Source: Verrucomicrobiales bacterium (lineage in GTDB: Bacteria; Verrucomicrobiota; Verrucomicrobiia; Verrucomicrobiales; SLCJ01). From it: a DNA stretch of 64,000 nucleotides. Below, one piece after another: positions 45,166 through 53,426 of the stretch. Positions within the stretch are counted from its first letter, which is position 1; each line of letters begins with the position of its first letter. The stretch is from NCBI GenBank assembly GCA_024636835.1, contig JAGXGH010000048.1:1-64000 (forward strand). The letters run 5' to 3'. The position numbers were made by a program, and so were the translations under genes. The notes beneath the pieces were generated by a model. The model saw only the letters and a program-made list of their open reading frames with translations, searched no databases and was not told the DNA's origin.

Positions 45166-46728
45166 ATGTCCCCTTCATCCAAATCATTCCGAGTCCAAAA
45201 GCGGAAAGCTTCCAGTGAACGGAACATCCTTGAGCCCACGTGGAGCGGAACACTCGTGATTCTTGGGTGCCTGCTAGTGGCATGGGTGCTGGGTGATGCC
45301 AAAGACGGAAAGATCACCACCGTCCTTCAATTTCAGGCGATTGTGGTAGGGATTGGCTTGGCGGTGAGTGCCGCCCTCGACTATCAACGCGGCTTACGGA
45401 ATCTGGTCCGTTGCGATCTGGTTTGCCTCGGTTCGCTCTTCTTCCTGACCTACGTCGAGTTTCTCTTTCCTCAACCGGGCTTTGATTTGCAGGCTTCGGG
45501 ATATGATTTGGCCGGATCTTCCAGGATGGTTCTGCTTGGGATCGGAGGGATCGCGCTGGGGCGTCACGCCCGTTTTCGCTTCGCCACAGGTGGTGGTGCA
45601 GGACAGGGGACAGGCAAGCCGCCGGGGCTCGCGATCAATCATTGGCTTTGGCTTCTATGGGTCGCCGCCGGATTTGGTTACCTGAGCATGCTGCTGGCGG
45701 TGAATTTTAATGTGGTGGAGATGGTCGAGGCAATGATGGGGCCCCGCTTCAGCCAGCCATGGTCGCGGGGAAAATTAGGCGACTGGAAGGCGTTGATTTT
45801 CGAGTTGTCGATGTTCATTTTCATCATTCCGCCGGTTTATGGGGTTCTGCTGGCCAAGCGCAAACAGGTGCCGACGGTAGGATTCGCCGTGGCGACATTC
45901 ATCGCCCTGTTCACATTGTTTTATGGATTTTCCTCCGGGACCCGCAATGTGTTCGCCACTTATTTGGCCGGAATGATCGGTGCTTACCTTCTCGTGCTGC
46001 CAAAACTCCGCCTTAAACAAGTCGTTGTCGCTGGCTTGATCGGAGGAGGCCTTCTCTACTCATCGACCAACCACATGCTGGCGTTTCGTCAGATCGGACT
46101 GTCGACCTATCTGAAATATGGTGCAGCCAATACCATTTATGAAGATGAAGATAGTTCGTTTTTCGTGGATGCGAATCTCCTTAATATGGCGATTTTGATG
46201 GATGCCATTCCGGCAAAATATGACTATACGGGGTTGGACGTGCCCTACAATGCGTTGATCCGCCCGATTCCACGGGCGATTTGGCCAGGTAAACCGGAAG
46301 GTTTGAAAGTGGGGATCGAGGAGGCAGCGGGGGTGGAGGGGATGACCTTGGCCGTGACTTTTGCGGGTGAGTCCTACATGGCGGCAGGCTGGATCGGAGT
46401 GTTATTGGGCGGGCTCTTTTTCGGAGTTCTTTGCGGGTTCTGGAATAGTCGGTTCCGCGGGCGCTGGAGCACTTTTTCCCAAGTGGTGTATGCGGCGGGA
46501 TTCGTTCCTGCAGCGATCTCGATGCGCAGCCTATTAAGTTTAACCACGGCGATTCTACCGATTTTCGGGCTGCTGTTCGTTGCGTATTTCTTGAAGCGCA
46601 ATGCTGGGGAGACAAGTCCAAGCGGAAAGGCCGGCCGCCGATCCCGGAGGCGGCCCTCGTCCTCATTGCCGAGGCCGAGCCCGGATGCCGACCCGATTAC
46701 GGGTGAACCGAGTGAGTCTCAACGTTGA
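45166..46728 (+). CDS. Polysaccharide polymerase-like membrane protein (Wzy-like)
   Basis: 520 residues with about ten to twelve predicted membrane helices, among them GTLVILGCLLVAWVLGDAK, LTTVLQFQAIVVGIGLAVSA, IFELSMFIFIIPPVYGVLLA, FAVATFIALFTLFYGFSSG and WIGVLLGGLFFGVLCGF. It has a large loop (TSYLKYGAANTIYEDEDSSF to IPRAIWPGKPEGLKVG) with charged residues between the later helices, as in O-antigen polymerases. A basic Pro/Ser-rich tail ends it. No other polymerase or ligase is visible, so this is the best Wzy candidate. It would join lipid-linked repeats in the periplasm under control of the Wzc-type protein. The next gene begins at the base after its stop. Confidence 0.78.
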   Translation: MSPSSKSFRVQKRKASSERNILEPTWSGTLVILGCLLVAWVLGDAKDGKITTVLQFQAIVVGIGLAVSAALDYQRGLRNLVRCDLVCLGSLFFLTYVEFLFPQPGFDLQASGYDLAGSSRMVLLGIGGIALGRHARFRFATGGGAGQGTGKPPGLAINHWLWLLWVAAGFGYLSMLLAVNFNVVEMVEAMMGPRFSQPWSRGKLGDWKALIFELSMFIFIIPPVYGVLLAKRKQVPTVGFAVATFIALFTLFYGFSSGTRNVFATYLAGMIGAYLLVLPKLRLKQVVVAGLIGGGLLYSSTNHMLAFRQIGLSTYLKYGAANTIYEDEDSSFFVDANLLNMAILMDAIPAKYDYTGLDVPYNALIRPIPRAIWPGKPEGLKVGIEEAAGVEGMTLAVTFAGESYMAAGWIGVLLGGLFFGVLCGFWNSRFRGRWSTFSQVVYAAGFVPAAISMRSLLSLTTAILPIFGLLFVAYFLKRNAGETSPSGKAGRRSRRRPSSSLPRPSPDADPITGEPSESQR

Positions 46729-47835
46729 ATGAAAGTCCTATGTATCAGTGTAACGCCTTCACCGTATCAACGGGATTTTTTCCGGGCGCTGGCGGCAAGG
46801 GAAGAATGTGAGCTTGAGGTGACCTATCTCGAGAACGTGCCTGATGACTCGCCATGGCAAGTAGCAGCAATGGAGCCATGGGAGTCTGTGCTGCCAGGAC
46901 GCGTGTTTGGCAAAGGCCGGGTGCGTTGTCATTGGAACTCACCGCTTCCCTGCATCGAGGGTTGCGACCGGGTGATCGTGAATGCCCCGCTCACCGGACT
47001 GACCACCCAGCGGATGTTCCGTCAGTTAGCGGCGTGTAGTGCTCCGCCCTGGGTGTTTTGGGGAGAGTTGTTGCTGCCACGAACCGGTTTCCGGCGTGCG
47101 TTGCAATTGCAGTTGTCCTCCCCCATTCGTAGTGCGCGTGCCATCGTGGCAATTGGTCGGACGGCTCAGGCTGACTACGAAGCGCGGTTTCCAGGGATGG
47201 CGGTGCACAACATTCCCTATGCCTGTGACCTAGTGGAATTCGAGCAAGCCTCGCGACAGCGAGTCGCAGGGGCTGGTTGCCGGTTTCTGTTTGCGGGTCA
47301 AATGATTGAGCGCAAGGGTGTGGATCTGCTGCTTGAAGCCTTTGCCCGCTTGGTCGCCGATGGGTTGGCGGTAGAACTACATCTCGTTGGCCGTGAGGGG
47401 GCTCTTCCGGGATGGCTCGCGACCTTGAATGCCTCAACCCGGGAGCGAGTGATCTACCACGGCTTTGTCCAGCCAGATGGGCTCCCTGAACTTTTCTCAA
47501 TGGCTGACGTGTTTGTCATCCCCAGTCGCCATGATGGTTGGGGAGTGGTGGTGAACCAAGCTTTGGGATCCGGTATGCCGGTCGTCACCAGCGACGCTGT
47601 TGGCGCGGGTCGCGATCTTGTTGAAGACGGAAAAAATGGATTAGTCGTCCCAGCAGGGGACTCTCGAGCACTAGAAAATGCAATGAGACGTCTAGCATCT
47701 GATCACGATCTGGTAGTTAGAATGGCGGATTCCGCTACGGAGTCTGCTAAGGTATTGACGCCGGAAATTGCGGCGAGTGCAATGGTCGATATTTTTAACG
47801 GAATAGAAACCGATGGAGGAATACGAACTCGATGA
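46729..47835 (+). CDS. Family 4 glycosyltransferase
   Basis: 368 residues. It begins MKVLCISVTPSPYQRDFFRAL. It carries WGELLLPRTGFRRALQLQL, an IVAIGRTAQADYEARFPG boundary, LFAGQMIERKGVDLLLEAFARL and the EX7E-type donor motif SRHDGWGVVVNQALGSGMPVVTSDAVGAGRDLV, where the Glu pair is replaced by Asp and Gln. A GT-B fold enzyme of the repeat-unit assembly. It starts immediately after the polymerase stop and its own stop overlaps the next ATG, so three genes in a row are translationally linked. Confidence 0.9.
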   Translation: MKVLCISVTPSPYQRDFFRALAAREECELEVTYLENVPDDSPWQVAAMEPWESVLPGRVFGKGRVRCHWNSPLPCIEGCDRVIVNAPLTGLTTQRMFRQLAACSAPPWVFWGELLLPRTGFRRALQLQLSSPIRSARAIVAIGRTAQADYEARFPGMAVHNIPYACDLVEFEQASRQRVAGAGCRFLFAGQMIERKGVDLLLEAFARLVADGLAVELHLVGREGALPGWLATLNASTRERVIYHGFVQPDGLPELFSMADVFVIPSRHDGWGVVVNQALGSGMPVVTSDAVGAGRDLVEDGKNGLVVPAGDSRALENAMRRLASDHDLVVRMADSATESAKVLTPEIAASAMVDIFNGIETDGGIRTR

Positions 47836-49001
47836 AGATTTTGTTGGTTAGTTCTAGTTCGGGCTCGCACGGGGGAGGTGAGTTTTTTCTTCTCTATCTT
47901 GCCAAGGCGTTGAACAGCCTGGGTCACAGTGTCGTGTTATGGTGCTCTACCCACCGGCGTATGGACGAGCTTGCCGATCGCTTCAATCCACTTGGGGACG
48001 TGGTTCGTGAAGACTCCCCAAACAGCTACTTGGATCGTCGGACTAGACTAATTGGAGCGATGCTCGATAGAAGTAGGCAGCGGAGGATTGGCTCATCTTG
48101 GAAGAGGATCGCCCCTGACTGTATTCATTTAAACAAGCAAACGCTCGAGGACGGATTAGATCTCAGTCGCGCTGCGAAGCTGTCTGGAATTCCATGGGTG
48201 AGTACTATTCACATCACTCAGTCGAATCGTGAGCTTGGGGCTGTTTTTGGTGGGTTACGTGACTGGTTAGCGAGGCTGTGCTTTCAAGGACATGCGAAGA
48301 TAAGTCAGGTCGCAGTTAGCGATTCCCGTGCACGCGCGCTGCAGGATCAAATTGGTCGAGAGGTCGATACGATTTACAACGGAGTGGAGGAACCCGCGGA
48401 GCACTGTCGACTCGACGCAAGGGCTGAGATTTTAGGCCATTGGGGATGGGGTGATGACTCGTTTTTGGTAGTGTGCGTGGCTCGGTTGGTAGAGCAAAAA
48501 AATCCGATGCGTTTTCTATGTTTGGCGGAACAGTTGCGAAAGCGTTGCCCGTCGGCGGTTTTTCTATGGGTCGGGGATGGAGTGTTGCAGGAAAGCTTTG
48601 AGCAGAATGTTGCGAGCAGGGGCCTTGAAGATGTCGTCAAGTGCGCCGGATGGTGTGATGATCCATCGCTTTGGCTTAGAGCCGCTGATTTGTATCTCCA
48701 CCCAGCTCGCTACGAGGGGCTTCCTCTGGCGATCCTTGAAGCGATGTCTGTAGGGCTTCCGTGTGCTATTTCAGCAGAGATTGCAGCTGAGGCCGATGTG
48801 TTCAACCGCGAGAATGTGATCATCTGTTCTGACGGATCCGATGGATGGCTTGATTTAGTCTTGGACCCAGATCGACTTCGACTTGTTGGTGAAAATGCTC
48901 GGTCGCTGTATCGAAGTCAGTTTTGCCTGCCAGTGATGGGACTTGGCTATGAGAAACGTTATGAGCGGCTTGTTCGCGAGTGGGAAGGAGATGGGAAGTG
49001 A
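47832..49001 (+). CDS. Family 4 glycosyltransferase
   Basis: 389 residues, with its start overlapping the previous stop (ATGA). N-terminus MKILLVSSSSGSHGGGEFFLLYLAKAL, acceptor side APDCIHLNKQTLEDGLDLS, hinge KISQVAVSDSRARALQDQIG, donor side VVCVARLVEQKNPMRFLCLAEQL and EGLPLAILEAMSVGLPCAIS (EX7E complete). It is AT-richer than the genes just upstream. The next gene starts four bases inside its end (GTGA). It probably adds one sugar to the repeat. Confidence 0.92.
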   Translation: MKILLVSSSSGSHGGGEFFLLYLAKALNSLGHSVVLWCSTHRRMDELADRFNPLGDVVREDSPNSYLDRRTRLIGAMLDRSRQRRIGSSWKRIAPDCIHLNKQTLEDGLDLSRAAKLSGIPWVSTIHITQSNRELGAVFGGLRDWLARLCFQGHAKISQVAVSDSRARALQDQIGREVDTIYNGVEEPAEHCRLDARAEILGHWGWGDDSFLVVCVARLVEQKNPMRFLCLAEQLRKRCPSAVFLWVGDGVLQESFEQNVASRGLEDVVKCAGWCDDPSLWLRAADLYLHPARYEGLPLAILEAMSVGLPCAISAEIAAEADVFNRENVIICSDGSDGWLDLVLDPDRLRLVGENARSLYRSQFCLPVMGLGYEKRYERLVREWEGDGK

Positions 49002-50008
49002 GGGTTCGATTCGTAACGCCACCCAAATCGCTTCAGAAAGGTGGGATTGAGAATGCTGTAGACGGTCTTCGCGCTGCGCTGCTTGATAAAGGTGTCGAGG
49101 TGATAGATCAGCCCGACCCCAGTGATCGCGTATGTGTTCACCATTTCCACGGGATGTGGGATATCAACCATGCTCGTTTGGCAAGAGATGTTCGCAGAAA
49201 GGGTGGAAGGTATGTCGTGTCTCCCCACGGAATGCTCGAGCCGTGGGCGTTTCGACTGAAAGCCTGGAAGAAGCGCCCTTTTTTCGCTTTGTTGGGGCGG
49301 TCGATGTTGCAGCAGGCCGCAGCCGTATTTGTAACAAGCGTAATGGAGGCAACGAATTTAAGGAAGGTGGTTAAACTACCTTGTGTGGAAGTTTTGCCCT
49401 TGGGTTGTAAGGACCCTAGCGGACCAGACTATGAAAATGCTCGGGAACGGTTGGGCTGGCGCTCTAATGACAAGGTGCTGCTCTATCTTTCTCGGATAGA
49501 TAGAAAGAAAGGGCTTAATTTTCTCATAGATGCCTTGAATTCACTGAAGGATGAATCCATCAGATTGGTGGTGGTCGGTGACGGTGATGAGGGCTTTATC
49601 GAGGAACTGAAATGCCAAGTTGAGGGTTTTGGCTTGAGCGATAAGGTGGAATGGGTTGGAGGAGTATGGGGGCAGAGTAGATGGGATTACTTGCAAGGTG
49701 CCGATTTATTCTGCCTGCCAACACACTCTGAGAATTTCGGTATTGCAGTGTTGGAGGCGATGTTGGTCGGCACTCCAATTCTTACCTCTACCGCAACTCC
49801 ATGGAGTAACGAGTGCGGACGAAACGGAGTATGGATTTGTGAGCCAAATTCCAACGCAGTCGTAAATAAATTGCCCGAGGCTATAGATGCCATCGGAGCA
49901 TGGGGCGCAGTGGATCGGATTTCGCTATCTAATTGGGCAACAACAACGTTTGGTTGGGAACGATTGGCTAATCTCTATATCGAAGCCTATGAGAGGGCTT
50001 GTGATTAA
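48998..50008 (+). CDS. Family 4 glycosyltransferase
   Basis: 336 residues. The GTG at 48998 (MRVRFVTPPKSLQKGGIENAV) overlaps the previous stop. It has VSPHGMLEPWAFRLKAWKKRPFF in the acceptor domain, a motif frequent in capsule GT4 enzymes. The donor domain has VLLYLSRIDRKKGLNFLIDAL and SENFGIAVLEAMLVGTPILTS (EX7E complete). Its tail TTFGWERLANLYIEAYERA is conserved in the subgroup. It is the last of four tightly linked genes (polymerase and three GT4) and is followed by an acyltransferase after 15 bases. Confidence 0.92.
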   Translation: MRVRFVTPPKSLQKGGIENAVDGLRAALLDKGVEVIDQPDPSDRVCVHHFHGMWDINHARLARDVRRKGGRYVVSPHGMLEPWAFRLKAWKKRPFFALLGRSMLQQAAAVFVTSVMEATNLRKVVKLPCVEVLPLGCKDPSGPDYENARERLGWRSNDKVLLYLSRIDRKKGLNFLIDALNSLKDESIRLVVVGDGDEGFIEELKCQVEGFGLSDKVEWVGGVWGQSRWDYLQGADLFCLPTHSENFGIAVLEAMLVGTPILTSTATPWSNECGRNGVWICEPNSNAVVNKLPEAIDAIGAWGAVDRISLSNWATTTFGWERLANLYIEAYERACD

Positions 50009-50023
50009 ACTATTGAAGATCCC

Positions 50024-50515
50024 ATGATCAATCTGGCCAAATTTAATAATGCGTCCTACAAACGTGGTATGCCGCGTTGGAAGGAAGCGCTTTGGTGGGT
50101 GGTGCGCTCCTTGTTGTTTGCGCATTCGTTTCCGCTTCCATCCTCGCTGAAGGTGGTGGCGCTGCGGATGTTTGGCGCTACGGTTGGGGAGGGGGTGGTT
50201 ATTCGGTCGCGGGTGAATATCACCTTTCCCTGGCGACTGAAAATTGGCGATCACGTATGGATCGGTGATGAAGTGATGATCCTTTCCTTGGCGGAGGTGT
50301 CCATTGGATCACATGTCTGTATCTCGCAGCGAGCATTCCTTTGCGCCGGAAGCCATGATTTTCGTAAAGAGTCGTTCGATCTGATTACTGAGCCAATCCG
50401 TATCGGTGATAGCTCATGGGTCGGTGCCATGGCGTTCATTCCGCCAGGAGCCGTTGTGCCAGAGGGGACGATGGTGAAGGCGATGGAAGTTTTTAGAGTA
50501 GCAGGTAGCAGGTAG
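50024..50515 (+). CDS. WcaF-like acetyltransferase, C-terminus truncated by a tandem repeat
   Basis: 163 residues. It has MPRWKEALWWVVRSLLFAHSFP, SSLKVVALRMFGATVGEGVVIRSRVNITFPWRLKIGDHVWIG, SLAEVSIGSHVCISQRAFLCAGSHDF (active-site His) and RIGDSSWVGAMAFIPPGAVVPEGTMVKAM. The family normally goes on with a last coil and a VxGNPAKxI tail. Here the frame enters the GTAGCAG tandem repeat after VFR and stops within it, so some 25 residues are missing. Activity may be reduced because the tail closes the acetyl-CoA site. By context it acetylates a sugar of the polymer. Confidence 0.85.
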   Translation: MINLAKFNNASYKRGMPRWKEALWWVVRSLLFAHSFPLPSSLKVVALRMFGATVGEGVVIRSRVNITFPWRLKIGDHVWIGDEVMILSLAEVSIGSHVCISQRAFLCAGSHDFRKESFDLITEPIRIGDSSWVGAMAFIPPGAVVPEGTMVKAMEVFRVAGSR

Positions 50516-50566
50516 CAGGTAGCAGGTAGCAGGTAGCAGGTAGCAGGTAGCAGGTAGCAGGTAGCA
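50498..50566 (+). repeat. Heptanucleotide tandem repeat (GTAGCAG)n
   Basis: Nine complete copies of GTAGCAG run from 50498 to 50560, followed by GTAGCA. The copies are identical. Seven is not a multiple of three, so all three frames are read in turn and each meets a TAG within 21 bases. A change in copy number would therefore not alter the protein that ends inside the tract. Confidence 0.95.
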
Positions 50567-50948
50567 ACGGGCGGGCGCACTCGGCCGACACGTCCGACCT
50601 ACAATGCGATGCCTCTTCTTGTCGCTTCGGGCTTCTCGTAAAAAGAAGTGGTGGCATCAATCCACCCAATCCCGTCCAAAAGCTCTCCGCGCCTCAGCGT
50701 CTCCATTTTTGTGGCTTTTCTCCGTCGGCAAGCCACGTGATCAAAAGTTTTACGTGGTGCGGCTAAAAACACACAACCCAAGCTTCATTCCCTCCATGCT
50801 CTTCATGGTAAAAGCTACTCAAGCTTGGCTCTCCGCTGTCCCGAACTAATTCGCATCATTCGAATCATTCGCGTTTCACCCTTCTTGTCCTTCCAGCCCT
50901 TCTTGTGAAATCTGCATCTTCCTCCGCGCCACCGCGCTAGTAAGCCCA
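50567..50948. other. Intergenic region with ATTCG-type repeat, copy 2
   Basis: No gene seen. It contains CCACGT..ACGTGG arms near 50736-50760. At 50848-50877 it holds a second copy of the ATTCG-type repeat (AATTCGCAT, CATTCGAAT, CATTCGCGT), in the opposite orientation to the copy at 16281. It precedes a GT2 gene and must hold its promoter if that gene is not read from upstream. Confidence 0.5.
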
Positions 50949-51701
50949 ATGAAAATTACAGTCATTACGGCGGTGTTTAATCGCGAGGATACGATCGCGT
51001 CCACTTGCGAGGCGATTGCTTCTCAATGCCACGCTGATTTGGAATGGGTGGTGGTTGATGGAGGATCGACGGACGGTACTTTAGAGGTGCTGGAGAACTG
51101 CCAGCGTCAGCCGGATGTGTTCATATCAGAACGAGATGGTGGGATATATGAGGCGATCAATAAGGGGTTAAAGCTCGCTACAGGTGAAGTTGTCGGTTTG
51201 CTGCACTCGGATGATTTCTATCCGGACACACGTGTTATCGATCGTGTGGCGGAGGCGTTCAAAGATGAGGCCATCGATGCTGCCTATGGCGATCTCGAAT
51301 ATGTTTGGGCGGATAATCCGGATAAGGTGGCGCGCTACTGGAAGAGTGGTGTCTATGATCGCCAGAATTTTTGTCGTGGATGGATGCCGCCACACCCGAC
51401 GTTTTTTATGAGACGCCTGCACTATGAGGAATTGGGTGGGTTTGATTTAAAATATCGGATCGCGGCGGACTACGATAGTGTGGTGCGCTACTTGTGGACG
51501 AACCGTTTAAAGGCTGCCTATATCCCGGCAGTTCAAATGCGGATGCGAACCGGCGGGGCGAGTAATCGATCATTGAAAAATATACTTTTGAAGATGCGCG
51601 AGGATAGAAGAATAGCTGTAGCTCATGGGCTTGGGTCGAGGGCACTGGTGTGGAAGAATATATCAAAAGTGAAGCAGCTCTTCCGGCGAGCGGAACATTG
51701 A
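50949..51701 (+). CDS. Family 2 glycosyltransferase (WcaE-like)
   Basis: 250 residues. MKITVITAVFNREDTIASTCEAI, LEWVVVDGGSTDGTLEVL, SERDGGIYEAINKGLKLATGEVVGLLHSDDFYPDTRVI (complete DXD) and CRGWMPPHPTFFMRRLHYEELGGFDLKYRIAADYD match the WcaE/colanic-acid-like GT2 subgroup in order and length. Well conserved and complete. It is the last transferase of the polysaccharide locus and is followed by a hairpin that is followed by T-rich sequence. Confidence 0.94.
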   Translation: MKITVITAVFNREDTIASTCEAIASQCHADLEWVVVDGGSTDGTLEVLENCQRQPDVFISERDGGIYEAINKGLKLATGEVVGLLHSDDFYPDTRVIDRVAEAFKDEAIDAAYGDLEYVWADNPDKVARYWKSGVYDRQNFCRGWMPPHPTFFMRRLHYEELGGFDLKYRIAADYDSVVRYLWTNRLKAAYIPAVQMRMRTGGASNRSLKNILLKMREDRRIAVAHGLGSRALVWKNISKVKQLFRRAEH

Positions 51702-51766
51702 GGAACTCGGTATGCGGAAGTATTTGGTGACACCTTGTGCTGCCGCCAGTAACGTTATTTTTTTTC

Positions 51767-51811
51767 AATAAAGCCGCCAGCAACTAGCTAGCGGCTTTAT
51801 TCATTTTATTG
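51767..51811. terminator. Rho-independent terminator closing the polysaccharide locus
   Basis: AATAAAGCCGC (51767-51777) pairs perfectly with GCGGCTTTATT (51791-51801) around a 13-base loop. T-rich sequence lies on both sides, so it may act in either direction. It separates the last glycosyltransferase from the TPR/exosortase-like operon. Confidence 0.85.
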
Positions 51812-51908
51812 ATTTCGTGAAGTTTAGGCTGTAGTGACAGACGGTGGCGCAGTGTTCCAAGTCTGCCGACTTTCTATAAATTTTAAGACTGGCTAATCTC
51901 CTTTTGTT

Positions 51909-53375
51909 TTGAATCGAAATATCCTCAAGCTTACTCAAAGGTTTCTCGCGCGGGCTTGGCGGCCTGCTGCGATTGGTGTGACTTTGATTGCACTCTTGGT
52001 AATTGGCGTGCATTTTGGATTGCAAGAACCGCCTGTGGATACTCAAATTCATGAGGTAAATCGACAAGGCGACGATGATGAGGGAAGTGACGAGATTTCA
52101 CTTGAGCGCTATCTTCGTGCATTGGATCTTGAAAAAGAGGGCAAGCTTTCAGCAGCACGTGTGGAAATGCGTTGGCTGGCTCCTTTAGGGCGGGCTGGGA
52201 CGTCTCGCGGGATTCCCGAAGCGCACTTGTGGATGGCGAATGATTTGCTGGATGGTTTTGATGCGGGTTTTCTTTTAAAGTTTCCTCTTGGCGCAGAAGA
52301 TGACAGCCTTGATGTCCAACCCATCACGGTAGATGAAAATCGACAGGCCGAGGCTTTTAGCCACTTGATTAAAGCGCTGGAGCTGCGCCCGGATTTTACC
52401 GAAGCACTGTTATTTCGCGCAGCCTTGTTGATAGCAAAATCAGATCGCGAAACCGCGATCAGCAGTCTGATTGATGGAGCAGCGGTGATTGATGATCCTT
52501 CAAGAGTGGTATTCCCGCTCATCCACGCAATAGCCTACAAGGGTGATGAAGTGGGTTTACGCGAACAACTCTGGGCAGGCTATTCTACACTGGGCAACGA
52601 TATCGCGAGATCCAGGAAAGTGGAGACCGGAGATCGTATTCGCTATGCGCTGTTCGCATTGCTGCGCGGCGAGTATGAAGGATTTGAGATTAGCCTGAAT
52701 CGCCTCGAAGCATCTGCAAAGAAGACCAATGATATGGGGGATGTTCTTGCCGCCCTCAAAGTGGCTCCATCCTATCATAGAGCAGTGCTCGAACTTGTGG
52801 ATTCAAGTGAATTCTCACCTAGTGAAACCGCTGCTCACTTGGGGCGGTGTTTGGAAGTTGCCGAGGGCAGTCAATGGGCTGCTCCAGCGCTGGCTGCACT
52901 AGTAGAAAAGTATCCATCCTTAAAAACAGAGGTTTCCTCGTTGATTGACCAGCAAGATTTGAGTGAGGAAATGATGACGCTCCTTGAGGTTGTCGTCAGC
53001 GATGGTGGCACAGCGGATCAAGTTGACGCATTGAAAAACGGCTATCTTGAGTCCTCCGGCGACAGTGAGGCTTTACTCAGATGGGCGAAAGCGACGATGG
53101 GAGCGGAACAGAACGACCCAGAGCTTATGATTCAGCTACAACGGTATTTGGAAGTTAATCGCACAGTGAGTTCGGATGAGGACGTTGCGATCCGTGTTGC
53201 CTACGCACACGGTCTACTTGAAAAGGATGATGTCGTGGGTGCAATTACTGTATTGGAAGGGGCTTTGCAAGAGAACGGGAAAACCGACGAAGTACGGTCG
53301 CTTTTGGTAGATGCTTATCATCGATTAGAATTGTCAGATGAAGCGAAGCTTTATGAATCCATGTCGGATTTATAA
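51909..53375 (+). CDS. TPR-containing membrane-anchored protein
   Basis: 488 residues, TTG start. One N-terminal membrane helix (AAIGVTLIALLVIGVHFGL, residues about 20-38) is followed by an acidic linker (NRQGDDDEGSDE). The remainder is helical hairpins with TPR spacing (YLRALDLEKEGKLSAARVEM, FSHLIKALELRPDFTEALLFRAALLI, AITVLEGALQENGKTDEVRSLLVDAYHRL). The domain is predicted to be periplasmic. It is the first gene of an operon with the exosortase-like/EpsI fusion and a second TPR protein. I know no named family. It could scaffold an assembly or sorting complex at the inner membrane. Confidence 0.75.
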   Translation: MNRNILKLTQRFLARAWRPAAIGVTLIALLVIGVHFGLQEPPVDTQIHEVNRQGDDDEGSDEISLERYLRALDLEKEGKLSAARVEMRWLAPLGRAGTSRGIPEAHLWMANDLLDGFDAGFLLKFPLGAEDDSLDVQPITVDENRQAEAFSHLIKALELRPDFTEALLFRAALLIAKSDRETAISSLIDGAAVIDDPSRVVFPLIHAIAYKGDEVGLREQLWAGYSTLGNDIARSRKVETGDRIRYALFALLRGEYEGFEISLNRLEASAKKTNDMGDVLAALKVAPSYHRAVLELVDSSEFSPSETAAHLGRCLEVAEGSQWAAPALAALVEKYPSLKTEVSSLIDQQDLSEEMMTLLEVVVSDGGTADQVDALKNGYLESSGDSEALLRWAKATMGAEQNDPELMIQLQRYLEVNRTVSSDEDVAIRVAYAHGLLEKDDVVGAITVLEGALQENGKTDEVRSLLVDAYHRLELSDEAKLYESMSDL

Positions 53376-53426
53376 CCGACTCGTTTTTTGGGGTGCTCAA
53401 TCATCAATGATGAAACGATTTTTTTA

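Noticed and set aside
50498..50566. Possible CRISPR array because of the many short repeats
   Set aside because: The units are 7 bases long and contiguous, with no spacers and no cas genes nearby; it is a simple tandem repeat.
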